Below are positions 7,162 to 14,738 of a DNA stretch of 64,000 nucleotides, piece after piece; within the stretch, counting starts at the first letter, position 1, and every line of letters starts with the position of its first letter. A model generated the notes under the pieces. That model was not told the DNA's origin. It did not search any database and was given only the letters and a program-made list of their open reading frames with translations. The stretch comes from Candidatus Bathyarchaeota archaeon (lineage in GTDB: Archaea; Thermoproteota; Bathyarchaeia; Bathyarchaeales; Bathycorpusculaceae), in the NCBI GenBank assembly GCA_026014685.1, contig JAOZHW010000005.1:186001-250000 (forward strand). The letters run 5' to 3'. A program made the position numbers and the translations under genes.

Positions 7162-8100
7162 ATGCCGTTTAAAAAAACAAAAAGTGACGCGGCAGATGCT
7201 TTAGTGTTAGAATGGGTTTTGCAAGTCAAAAACTACAAACTACACCTTGACCGTAAACGCTGCGCAGGCTGCCAAATATGCACCTTAGCTTGCCCAAGAC
7301 AAGCCATAACCACCCAAAAACAACCCAAACAAAACGGCGAACCCACCAAAAAAGTCAAAGTAGACATAGACCTAGAAAAATGCAACTTCTGCGGCATATG
7401 CGACGTCACCTGCCCATACGGCGCTGTGAAAGTAATCCAAAACGGCAGCCACGACTTGGCAGTTTTAACCAAAGAAAGCTACCCCCAACTAATCCGCGAC
7501 ATAAACGTGGACACCCGCCGATGCGACAAAGAATGCACTTCCTGTGAGACCGCTTGTCCGCTTGGGTTGATTAAAATCTCAAAAGTCGGCTACGACGGCA
7601 AACCCGTTCTCGACTTCACAGGCCTTACACCGTTGGCTAAAAAACGCATCCAAGTTAATATTGATATCCAAAAAGAGTATTGCCCAACATGCCGCGCATG
7701 CGAATTCAGATGCAGCCCTGGCGCAATTAAAGTCAAGAAGTGTTTCGAGGGCAAATTAGCGGTGGATACCGACAAGTGCCCGCCGAATTGCCGTGAATGC
7801 GTAGATGTCTGCCCGATAACTGGAACTCTGACAGTTGGCGATGACCAAAAAGTAGTGGCTGACGAACAAACCTGCACCTTCTGCGGTGCATGCAAAAACG
7901 TCTGCCCCAAACCGGAAGCCTTAACGGTACATCGAACCAAAGTTTTCCACACACCCGTCCACTCAGGAGCATGGAACAAAACCCTTGAGAGAATAACCAG
8001 CCCAAGTGACGCTGTTAAAGAGTTCAAAGCGCAGGCAGCCAAGACAAGGCGAAAACTGGTTTTGCACCGTTTTGAAGTAGAGGAAATGAAGAAGAAATGA
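7162..8100 (+). CDS. Polyferredoxin with six cysteine-rich cluster motifs
   Basis: The protein has 312 residues with at least six iron-sulfur motifs in order: CAGCQICTLACP, CNFCGICDVTCP, CDKECTSCETACP, CPTCRACEFRCS, CPPNCRECVDVCP and CTFCGACKNVCP. Several follow the classical CxxCxxCxxxCP pattern for [4Fe-4S]; the third and fifth have wider spacing. Such proteins carry electrons between oxidoreductase modules. The stop overlaps the ATG of the HdrA gene (ATGA), so the two are cotranscribed and probably form a complex. A GGTGA ribosome-binding site precedes the ATG and a TATA-like ATATTTATAA lies near 7068. It is cytoplasmic; the exact partner enzyme is not in the window. Confidence 0.88.
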   Translation: MPFKKTKSDAADALVLEWVLQVKNYKLHLDRKRCAGCQICTLACPRQAITTQKQPKQNGEPTKKVKVDIDLEKCNFCGICDVTCPYGAVKVIQNGSHDLAVLTKESYPQLIRDINVDTRRCDKECTSCETACPLGLIKISKVGYDGKPVLDFTGLTPLAKKRIQVNIDIQKEYCPTCRACEFRCSPGAIKVKKCFEGKLAVDTDKCPPNCRECVDVCPITGTLTVGDDQKVVADEQTCTFCGACKNVCPKPEALTVHRTKVFHTPVHSGAWNKTLERITSPSDAVKEFKAQAAKTRRKLVLHRFEVEEMKKK

Positions 8101-10526
8101 GCACCCCACAAAATCCTGCTAAACCCGAAGAACTCCGCGTTGGAGTATTCGTTTGCCACTGTGGCTTAAACATAGCTGGCACCGTAGATGTGCATGCAGT
8201 CGCGGAATACGCCAAAACCATCCCTGATGTGGTTTACGTTAAAGAAAACCGCTACACCTGCGCGGACCCGGGACAAGAAGAAATCCGCAAAGCCATCCGC
8301 CAACAAAAACTCAACCGCGTCGTCATAGCCGCCTGCAGCCCCCGCATGCATGAACCCACCTTCCGCCGAACAGTCGCCGAAGCAGGACTCAACAGCTTCC
8401 TCTACGAAATGGCAAACATCCGCGAATTCGCATCCTGGTGCCACCAAAGCGACCCAGCCGCCGCAACAGAACGCGCCAAAGACTCGGTGAAGATGGCGGT
8501 TGCAAAAGTTCGCTTGATGCAGCCTCTTCAAACGATCGAGGTGCCAGTCACCAACAAGGCGCTTATCATCGGTGGCGGCATCGCGGGAATTAACGCTGCA
8601 CTGGACTTGGCTGAGCAGGGCTTTAAAGTCTACATGCTTGAGAAAACGCAAAGCATCGGCGGACACATGGCAGCGCTCGACAAGACGTTCCCAACTTTGG
8701 ATTGCAGCATCTGCATCGAAGGTCCAAAGATGGTGGACTGCGCTCGCCACCCCAACATCACAATCTTTGCCAACAGTGACCTTGTCAAATGCGAAGGTTA
8801 CATAGGCAATTTTAAGGTCAAAATTCGCAAAAACCCCCGCTACGTTATTCCAGAGAAATGTACGGGTTGCGGGGAATGCAAAGACGCCTGCCCCATCGAG
8901 TACCCCAACGAATGGGACAACAACCTTGGCACCCGCAAAGCCATCTCAGTTCCCTTCGACCAAACGGTGCCGTTGGTTTACAGCATTAACCGTGATTACT
9001 GTATCGAATGCTTCAAATGTACTGAAGCCTGTGGGGAACGTGACGCGATTGATTTTGACCAGAAACCCGAAGAAGTGGACATAGAAGTCGGCGCAATCAT
9101 CGTTTCCACGGGTTTTGACGTTTACGAACCCTATGATATGCCGCTCTTGGGTTATGGTAAATACCCCAACGTCGTCACAGGAATGGAGTTTGAGCGTTTG
9201 ATTCTCGCGGCGGGTCCAACAGGCGGCAAAGTCATTCGCCAATCTGACGGCAAAAAACCCCACCGTATAGCTTTCATACTCTGCGTTGGTAGCCGAGATA
9301 AACAGCATTACCCTTACTGCAGCAACTTTTGTTGCATGTACACGCTCAAGCATGTGGTGCAGCTTAAGGAGAAGTACAAACAAGACGTCGAAGTCTATCT
9401 TTTCTACATGGATATACGCAGCCCAGGTAAAGGTTACGAAGAATTCTATGACCGCGCACGCGAACGCGGCGTGAACTTTATCCGCGGCAGGGTTAGCCGA
9501 ATTGACGAAGACCCCACAACCCACAACTTAACAGTGCACAGTGAAGATTCACTGCTGGGTCAACCCATCGAAGTCGAAGTGGACATGGTTGTACTTGCCA
9601 CAGCATCTATTCCTAAAAAGGGCTCAGACGAAATCGCCCGCATCCTCAACCTCAGCCGCGACGCCAACGGCTTCTTCATGGAGGCCCACCCCAAACTCAA
9701 ACCCCTAGATGCACCCACTGACGGAGTCTTCTTTGCTGGTGCCTGTGCGGGTTTGAAGGATATTCCTTACAGTGTTTCGCAGGGCAGCGGGGCTGCGTCA
9801 CGTGCGGCAACGGTGATTAGTAAGCCGAAGTGGAAGATTGAACCAATAATCAGCATCGTGGACGAAGAGAAGTGCAAGAAATGCGGTGTCTGCGTTGACA
9901 AATGCCCATATGGCGCCATACGCCAAGAAGACGGGAAAGCCGCCACAATCGTGACGGCCAGCTGCCATGGATGCGGAACATGCGTCGCCGAATGCCCCTC
10001 ACACGCCATCACCCAGATGCACTTTACTGACGCCCAGGTTTTGGCTCAAATCCGCGCTGCACTGGAAACTAATCCTGAAGACAAAATCCTCGCCATACTT
10101 TGTAACTGGTGTAGCTATGCAGGTGCAGACCTTGCAGGCATCAGCCGATGCGATTACCCTGCAAGCGTCCGCGCAATCCGCGTGATGTGCAGTGGAAGAG
10201 TTGCCCGCGAATTCGTGCTGGAAGCGCTGCGGTTGGGTGCAGGTGCGGTGTTGATTGGTGCATGTCATTTGCCCTATGACTGTCACTACATAAGCGGTAA
10301 TTACAAGATGAAAGAGAGAACCGACGCGCTTAAAGCCATGCTGACCAAGCTAGGTATGAGTCCAGAGCGGTTCCGAGTGGAATACGTTTCAGCCGCGGAA
10401 GGCATCCATTACGCTGAAGTTATCAAAGAAATCGACAGCCAACGTAAGGCATTGGGCAAAGAGCGGATTCAAGCTGAAAACGCAAAACTAAAGCCAATCC
10501 TTGAAAACATGCTTAAACGCAGGTAA
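8097..10526 (+). CDS. hdrA: HdrA-like flavoprotein fused to an MvhD domain
   Basis: The protein has 809 residues. The N-terminal HdrA domain has FVCHCG, YTCADPGQ and AACSPRMHEPTFR. A Rossmann FAD site (GGGIAGINA) sits at about residues 157-165, followed by [4Fe-4S] motifs CTGCGECKDACP and CIECFKCTEAC at about 255-313, and a C-terminal ferredoxin pair CKKCGVCVDKCP and CHGCGTCVAECP at about 593-635. The last 150 residues are an MvhD-like delta domain (ILCNWCSYAGADLAG, RVMCSGRV, GACHLPYDCHY). HdrA is the flavin-bifurcating subunit of heterodisulfide reductase complexes, and MvhD normally links it to hydrogenase. Fusion puts both in one chain. HdrB, HdrC and hydrogenase subunits are not encoded nearby, so its partners are unknown. 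Confidence 0.93.
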   Translation: MSTPQNPAKPEELRVGVFVCHCGLNIAGTVDVHAVAEYAKTIPDVVYVKENRYTCADPGQEEIRKAIRQQKLNRVVIAACSPRMHEPTFRRTVAEAGLNSFLYEMANIREFASWCHQSDPAAATERAKDSVKMAVAKVRLMQPLQTIEVPVTNKALIIGGGIAGINAALDLAEQGFKVYMLEKTQSIGGHMAALDKTFPTLDCSICIEGPKMVDCARHPNITIFANSDLVKCEGYIGNFKVKIRKNPRYVIPEKCTGCGECKDACPIEYPNEWDNNLGTRKAISVPFDQTVPLVYSINRDYCIECFKCTEACGERDAIDFDQKPEEVDIEVGAIIVSTGFDVYEPYDMPLLGYGKYPNVVTGMEFERLILAAGPTGGKVIRQSDGKKPHRIAFILCVGSRDKQHYPYCSNFCCMYTLKHVVQLKEKYKQDVEVYLFYMDIRSPGKGYEEFYDRARERGVNFIRGRVSRIDEDPTTHNLTVHSEDSLLGQPIEVEVDMVVLATASIPKKGSDEIARILNLSRDANGFFMEAHPKLKPLDAPTDGVFFAGACAGLKDIPYSVSQGSGAASRAATVISKPKWKIEPIISIVDEEKCKKCGVCVDKCPYGAIRQEDGKAATIVTASCHGCGTCVAECPSHAITQMHFTDAQVLAQIRAALETNPEDKILAILCNWCSYAGADLAGISRCDYPASVRAIRVMCSGRVAREFVLEALRLGAGAVLIGACHLPYDCHYISGNYKMKERTDALKAMLTKLGMSPERFRVEYVSAAEGIHYAEVIKEIDSQRKALGKERIQAENAKLKPILENMLKRR

Positions 10527-10670
10527 CCATGTTGGATTCACGCGACCTCTCAGCGCAGAGGGCCCCTCCCTTATTTAAAGGCGGAATGAATGAGTTGTAT
10601 CTCCACAGTTGAAGGGTAGTCTCTTTCTTTAGAAAAATACTTAAATCCACTCTCCCTAAAGTCAAGAACT

Positions 10671-10802
10671 ATGTTGGAAACTTGGCTGGTCGCGCAGATA
10701 ATTGCTTTTGGGGTATTCTTTTGGTTTAGCTCCTATCTTGCGTATCGGCGGCAAGCTAAACTGGCAAAGAAAAATAAACGTGGCTTTGCCGTGCTGGTTT
10801 AG
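10671..10802 (+). CDS. Small single-span membrane protein, 43 aa, leaderless
   Basis: An ATG at 10671 opens 43 codons ending in TAG at 10800. One membrane helix (QIIAFGVFFWFSSYLAY) is followed by a basic cytoplasmic tail (RRQAKLAKKNKRG). A TATA-like ACTTAAAT at 10638-10645 lies about 26 bases upstream, so the transcript probably begins at the ATG. No family is recognised. Confidence 0.55.
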   Translation: MLETWLVAQIIAFGVFFWFSSYLAYRRQAKLAKKNKRGFAVLV

Positions 10803-10861
10803 TTTTATCCTGAAAAATTATAATACTTGTTTCCCGTTGACAACACAGAGAGGGGAACAAA

Positions 10862-11593
10862 TTGGATTACGCTGTTGAAGCATCTTCTCTGACTAAGCAG
10901 TTTGGGCAAATACGTGCCCTTGACGGCATAAGCTTTCACATCCGACCAGGCGAGATCTTTGGTTTAATCGGACCTAACGGGGCAGGTAAAACCACAACTA
11001 TACGTATGGTCTGCACGTTAATCAAACCTACCTCGGGAACCATAAACATCTACGATTACGATGCAGTGAAGCAGCCAGAGAAAACCCGCTCAATCATAAG
11101 TTACCTTCCAGAAGAATCAGGCGCGTACCCTAACCTCACAGGCTGGGAATACCTTAACTTCATGGCGAAACTGCAAGCAAAGCAGGGCACAAACATAAAA
11201 GACATCGTCAACGAGGCTGCTGAAATCTGCGGGCTAGGCGACCGATTAAAGGATAAAGCTAAAACCTACAGTAAAGGCATGAAAAGGCGTCTCCTCGTTG
11301 CAAGGGCACTTATGACTAAGCCCAAGCTAGCGGTGCTTGATGAACCCGCAAGCGGCCTCGACGTTATGCACGCGTATCATGTGCGAGAAATCGTTAAGCA
11401 GTACGTGAAACAGCACGGCGTTACAGTCCTACTCAGTAGTCACAACATGCTTGAAGTAGAATATCTCTGCAACCGTGTGGTACTTATCAACAAGGGGCAT
11501 TTGGTCGTGGAAGGCGAACCCAAACAACTCAAAGCGCAATATAAGTGTGAGAACCTTGAAGAGGTTTTCATGAAGGTGGTTGGCGTTGCTTAA
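10862..11593 (+). CDS. ABC-2 type exporter, ATP-binding subunit
   Basis: This 243-residue ABC ATPase has Walker A GPNGAGKTT, Q-loop region YLPEESGAYPNLT, signature YSKGMKRR (a variant of LSGGQ), Walker B LAVLDEPASGLD and a switch His in LLSSHN. It resembles the NatA/DrrA group, which powers export of ions, drugs or polymers. TTG at 10862 is the start, behind GAGAGGGGAAC. It overlaps the permease gene by 14 bases. Substrate unknown. Confidence 0.92.
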   Translation: MDYAVEASSLTKQFGQIRALDGISFHIRPGEIFGLIGPNGAGKTTTIRMVCTLIKPTSGTINIYDYDAVKQPEKTRSIISYLPEESGAYPNLTGWEYLNFMAKLQAKQGTNIKDIVNEAAEICGLGDRLKDKAKTYSKGMKRRLLVARALMTKPKLAVLDEPASGLDVMHAYHVREIVKQYVKQHGVTVLLSSHNMLEVEYLCNRVVLINKGHLVVEGEPKQLKAQYKCENLEEVFMKVVGVA

Positions 11594-12884
11594 GGGTTTC
11601 ACGACTATTCTTGTTAAAGAACTCAAAGAGTTGATGCGTGACCCCAAAATCCTAGTAGGCATGATTGTCCTGCCCCTGATTATGTTTCCAGTTTTGGGGT
11701 TGGTGCTGGGTTACGCCGCTGAAACCGCCCAGTCCGAAGCGCTCCGAGCCACGCTTCTGGTAGTGGACAACGACAACGGTGCATGGAGCAGCATCTTTGT
11801 AAACTACATGAACAGCAGCGGCTTAAACGTAGCCTTGATAAATAACACGTCGCCACAGCAAGTCGTCGACCAAGGCTTACTAGCACAATACAACAGCACC
11901 ACCTTCGCTGTCATACCGCAAGGCTTCAGTGAAAACCTAACCAGGCACGCCTCAGGTGAAACCAACATAACAGGCACAATAAACGTTTATGGAGTTTTCA
12001 ACGCTGGCGGCGGCATATTTAGCGGCATCGGTGGCTCCACAGTGGGCGCTTTAGTTTCTGGTTTCAATCGCGCGGTTGCGCCCGATTTAGTGGTTACTTC
12101 ACAATCCAGCATCATAAAAGGCCAAATCCAAGAAGGCGTAGATGCAAGCGTCCTCTCAGGCTTGATGCTGTCGCAGTCGATTGCGTTGCCGATTACGATT
12201 ATGATTATGCTGACTTATGCAATGCAGATTGCAGCCACAAGCGTCGCCATGGAGAAAGAAGAAAAAACCCTTGAAACCCTCCTCACAGTGCCAGTGGATC
12301 GATTCGCCATATTGATGGGCAAAGTCTCAAGCACCATCATCGTCGCAGGCGTCGCCTCAATCACGGTGCTCATAGGCTACAATTACATGTTGGGCTCCAT
12401 TTCGATGGGGATCACGAGTAGCGTGGGCGGAAGCGTTGACCTCGTCGCGTTGGGTCTTGTGCCCTCCGTTGCAGGTTACGCTCTGCTGGGCGTAAGCCTC
12501 TTTTTCACGTTGCTCTCGGCTTTGGCACTGGCGGTTGTGATGTCCGCATTTAGCGAGAACGTTCGCGGCGCACAGGCATTGGTTGGCTACATATACCCGT
12601 TGATTTTCTTGCCCGCGATGGCGCTGATTTACCTTGACTTAAACTCGCTTCCGACGGCGTTGCAGGCGGTTTTCTACGCGATTCCCTACAGTCACCCCAT
12701 CATCGCTTCCAAAGCAGTCATAGCAGGCAACTACCTCACCGTAGTCCTAGGCATAGTCTACGTGGCCGCCTTCACCGTGGTAATAATGTACATTGCTTCC
12801 AGACTGTTCGCAACTGAGAAGATCCTTACAGCTAAGCTTATGTTTGGCAAGAAAGGCGCTAAAAAGCAGCAAACCAACGAATAA
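11580..12884 (+). CDS. ABC-2 type exporter, permease subunit
   Basis: The protein has 434 residues: one N-terminal membrane helix (residues about 22-43), then an extracytoplasmic domain of about 150 residues with several N-x-S/T sequons (NNTS, NSTT, ENLT), then about five more helices from residue 200 on. The cytoplasmic motif MEKEEKTLETLLTVPVDR before a transmembrane helix is typical of NatB-like ABC-2 permeases. It pairs with the overlapping ATPase gene. The TTG start at 11580 lies inside the ATPase gene, implying translational coupling. The substrate could be Na+, a peptide or a surface polymer. Confidence 0.9.
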   Translation: MALLKGFTTILVKELKELMRDPKILVGMIVLPLIMFPVLGLVLGYAAETAQSEALRATLLVVDNDNGAWSSIFVNYMNSSGLNVALINNTSPQQVVDQGLLAQYNSTTFAVIPQGFSENLTRHASGETNITGTINVYGVFNAGGGIFSGIGGSTVGALVSGFNRAVAPDLVVTSQSSIIKGQIQEGVDASVLSGLMLSQSIALPITIMIMLTYAMQIAATSVAMEKEEKTLETLLTVPVDRFAILMGKVSSTIIVAGVASITVLIGYNYMLGSISMGITSSVGGSVDLVALGLVPSVAGYALLGVSLFFTLLSALALAVVMSAFSENVRGAQALVGYIYPLIFLPAMALIYLDLNSLPTALQAVFYAIPYSHPIIASKAVIAGNYLTVVLGIVYVAAFTVVIMYIASRLFATEKILTAKLMFGKKGAKKQQTNE

Positions 12885-13063
12885 CCCTCTCCCTTTTTCC
12901 CCGTTTTTTAGACAAAATTGTTTTTTGTTTGGGTTTAACCTCAAGTTTAAGCCCCCACTTTTGGTTGCTGAACGGTTATATTTTTATTGATGCCCGCTCA
13001 ATTATTGCTCCGACTAGACCACGGTGGGGTCGTAGTCTAGACAGGTATGACGACGGGCTCCAG

Positions 13064-13132
13064 AAAGCAGACACACACGGGTTTGCTGACTCCGCGAGGA
13101 GAATGACGAATCTCTGGAGCGGTCATAGAGAA
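13064..13132 (+). ncRNA. tRNA-Trp intron 1 with box C/D guide features
   Basis: The intron has a box D (CTGA, 13086-13089) preceded by ACGGGTTT, which is complementary to AAACCCGT (13131-13138). The base five positions before box D pairs with C39 of the tRNA. A C'-like TGACGA (13104-13109) precedes TCTGGAGC (13113-13120), complementary to GCTCCAGA around the anticodon; the position that would be methylated is C34 if GTCA at 13122-13125 serves as a degenerate D' box. Introns of euryarchaeal tRNA-Trp are known to guide 2'-O-methylation of residues 34 and 39, so this fits an established role. The assignment here is from pairing only. Confidence 0.65.
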
Positions 13133-13138
13133 ACCCGT

Positions 13139-13168
13139 AAACGGCCGCTTCGCGCGGCTGTTGGGTAA
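13139..13168 (+). other. Second tRNA-Trp intron, predicted at position 43/44
   Basis: Flanking bases fold as a relaxed bulge-helix motif: ACCC (13133-13136) pairs with GGGT (13163-13166), bulges GTA and AAA hold the cut sites, and the intron itself forms a 9-bp stem (AACGGCCGC with GCGGCTGTT). Cutting inside the bulges leaves CCCGT joined to AGGTC, which is exactly a standard anticodon stem and variable loop. Non-canonical tRNA introns are known in several archaeal lineages. Confidence 0.65.
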
Positions 13169-13245
13169 AGGTCGTCGGTTCAAATCCGGCCGGCCCCACC
13201 AAACTTTTTAACCAAAAAGGTCAATCAAAGATAATTTCATTTTTT

Positions 13246-13275
13246 GGAACGCTTGTTCCGTGATGTCCCTTAAAT
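13246..13275 (+). promoter_or_regulatory. Palindromic operator plus TATA box, copy 1
   Basis: GGAACGCTTGTTCC (13246-13259) is a perfect inverted repeat of GGAAC. Eight bases later comes CCTTAAAT (13268-13275), which includes the TATA box of the 71-aa exported-peptide gene. The same palindrome-N8-CCTTA arrangement occurs at two other promoters (13585 and 15773). Confidence 0.65.
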
Positions 13276-13320
13276 GAACCTTCTATAAAACACTAAATTA
13301 CAAAAAATGGAGGAAAATAA

Positions 13321-13536
13321 ATGAAAAAAATTGGTATCGTATTGTCTGTTTTGGTTTTTGCGAGTTTGATATGTGGAATTGCGTCCGCAGCAAGTGTCGG
13401 GCCAGCGCCTAATTCGGGCGACTGTATTCCTGATGGAAGCGGATTCGTCCAACCTAATCGTAACAACCAAGACAGTCATGGAAAAGGGCCAGCACCCAAT
13501 TCAGGCGACGGTATTCCAGACGGCAGTGGCTTTTAG
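13321..13536 (+). CDS. Secreted 71-aa protein with a tandem GPAPNSGDxIPDGSGF repeat
   Basis: A cleavable signal peptide (residues 1-24, ending GIASAAS) precedes a mature part of about 47 residues. That part contains two near-identical 16-residue units, GPAPNSGDCIPDGSGF and GPAPNSGDGIPDGSGF, separated by a Asn/Gln/His/Lys linker; the protein ends exactly on the second unit. The first unit has a lone Cys where the second has Gly. The Asp/Asn/Gly pattern could bind calcium or be structural, but I know no assigned function. GGAGGA precedes the ATG. It is controlled by the palindromic promoter at 13246. Confidence 0.75.
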   Translation: MKKIGIVLSVLVFASLICGIASAASVGPAPNSGDCIPDGSGFVQPNRNNQDSHGKGPAPNSGDGIPDGSGF

Positions 13537-13584
13537 CAACAACTTACCTTGCCCATCTTTTTTTTGTTTTCATAAGAAAAATCT

Positions 13585-13619
13585 GAAACGCTTGTTCCAA
13601 AATATTCCTTAACTATAAG
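13585..13619 (+). promoter_or_regulatory. Palindromic operator plus TATA box, copy 2
   Basis: GAAACGCTTGTTCC (13585-13598) differs from copy 1 at one base. Eight bases later CCTTAACTATAAG (13607-13619) forms the TATA region of the gene starting at 13648. The spacing is identical to the other copies. Confidence 0.65.
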
Positions 13620-13647
13620 ATACACTATAACATACACAGCGATTAAA

Positions 13648-14724
13648 ATGACTAAAAGCAAAGCCTTGGGCCTAACTTTACTGATTCTGCTAATTTGTTC
13701 AACGTTGCCCACAATTCTTTATGCAACTGGCCAAGTTAACGTAAAAGTTGAAGAAAATACAGTTAAACTGGCTACGCAAACTGGGAACCAAATCCAAGCT
13801 TTAATCACCGCGATCTACGCAGATGAAAACGCCACAGAAAAAATACAAAACGCCAGCCTTACCCAACAATTTGAAGGAAACGTTACGTTGTACCAAGATG
13901 AGGGGTTAAACAAGCTGAAGGTAGCCCAAGAGGCTTTGGAGACTTCAAATTATAATTTGGCAGCCGATTCTGCTCTGCAGGCTTTAGCCGTTTTTAGAGA
14001 AGTATACAGGTCCATAAATGCGATTTTGGAAAAAACAGGATTACAAGATATTTCGGCAAGAGATAATCAAGAATTAATGGATGCCATAAACCGTGATCTC
14101 CAACGGTTAAATATCCTCCAAAACCTTTTACCCGACAATTCACCCCAAGAAATCATTACCCTACTTGAAAGCGCCAACAGCACCCTACTTGAAGCAAAAC
14201 AAGACCTCAAAGACGGAAAATACAATGACGCCCAAACTCTCTATCTTGAAGCAAAACAAAACATAACCGAAATCTACCAGTACTTAAAAATTCAAGCCGA
14301 GGAATCTAACACTTGGCGACTGAGCGGATACTGCGAGGGTTTACAAAAGAGAATCCAGGAAAGATTCAGATACGGTAGCCAAAACGGAATTGACTTTACG
14401 GCAACACTGCAATCGCTTGGATACCAAAGTGAAAACCAATTCATTCAATCATTACAAAGTAAGATACAGAATGCGCAATCACAGGTAGACATCAATAAAG
14501 CCATACAAGAGTGTTTAACAATCGCACAAATGGTTCAACAGATGGAACAGGCACTAAACCAAGAAATTAACCACCAACAGGGACCAAACCCAACTTACGG
14601 AAACAGTGGAACAGGTGGCTCAGATAGTGGAACTGGAGGCGCACCTAGCGGCAACTCCAGCAACAGCAATAATGGCACTGGATACAGTGGCAACAGCAGT
14701 AGCGGCAAAGGCGCAGGTAAGTAG
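13648..14724 (+). CDS. Exported helical-repeat protein with Gly/Ser-rich tail, 358 aa
   Basis: An N-terminal signal peptide (residues 1-26, ending ILYATG) is followed by about 270 residues of mostly helical sequence. Two similar helical hairpins appear (LNKLKVAQEALETSNYNLA and STLLEAKQDLKDGKYNDA), like short tetratricopeptide-type units. The last 45 residues are nearly all Gly, Ser, Asn and Thr. Several N-x-S/T sequons occur (NATE, NASL, NVTL, NSTL, NITE, NSSN). No C-terminal membrane helix, so it is probably released or bound to another surface component. Function unknown; shared promoter element with its two neighbours. Confidence 0.7.
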   Translation: MTKSKALGLTLLILLICSTLPTILYATGQVNVKVEENTVKLATQTGNQIQALITAIYADENATEKIQNASLTQQFEGNVTLYQDEGLNKLKVAQEALETSNYNLAADSALQALAVFREVYRSINAILEKTGLQDISARDNQELMDAINRDLQRLNILQNLLPDNSPQEIITLLESANSTLLEAKQDLKDGKYNDAQTLYLEAKQNITEIYQYLKIQAEESNTWRLSGYCEGLQKRIQERFRYGSQNGIDFTATLQSLGYQSENQFIQSLQSKIQNAQSQVDINKAIQECLTIAQMVQQMEQALNQEINHQQGPNPTYGNSGTGGSDSGTGGAPSGNSSNSNNGTGYSGNSSSGKGAGK

Positions 14725-14738
14725 ACATCGTTTAGCTT

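Larger units (their letters stand above)
13026..13201 (+). tRNA. tRNA-Trp (CCA) interrupted by two introns
   Basis: Exon 1 (13026-13063) has acceptor GGGGTCG, the D-arm GTC...GAC and anticodon stem ACGGG with loop CTCCAG (anticodon CCA at 13060-13062). The 3' stem strand CCCGT is at 13134-13138. The T-arm GTCGG TTCAAAT CCGGC and acceptor CGGCCCC end the gene, with A and CCA to 13201. Between anticodon and CCCGT lies an intron of about 69 bases at the canonical 37/38 site. A second of about 30 bases (13139-13168) must be removed between CCCGT and AGGTC to give a normal 5-base variable loop. A TATA-like GGTTATATTTT lies near 12973. Confidence 0.88.

Noticed and set aside
13064-13168. Single long intron in tRNA-Trp
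   Set aside because: The 3' anticodon stem CCCGT lies at 13134-13138, inside such an intron, so one intron cannot give a normal cloverleaf.
13014-13202. Minus-strand open frame of 62 codons across tRNA-Trp
   Set aside because: It lies entirely over the tRNA gene and its introns.
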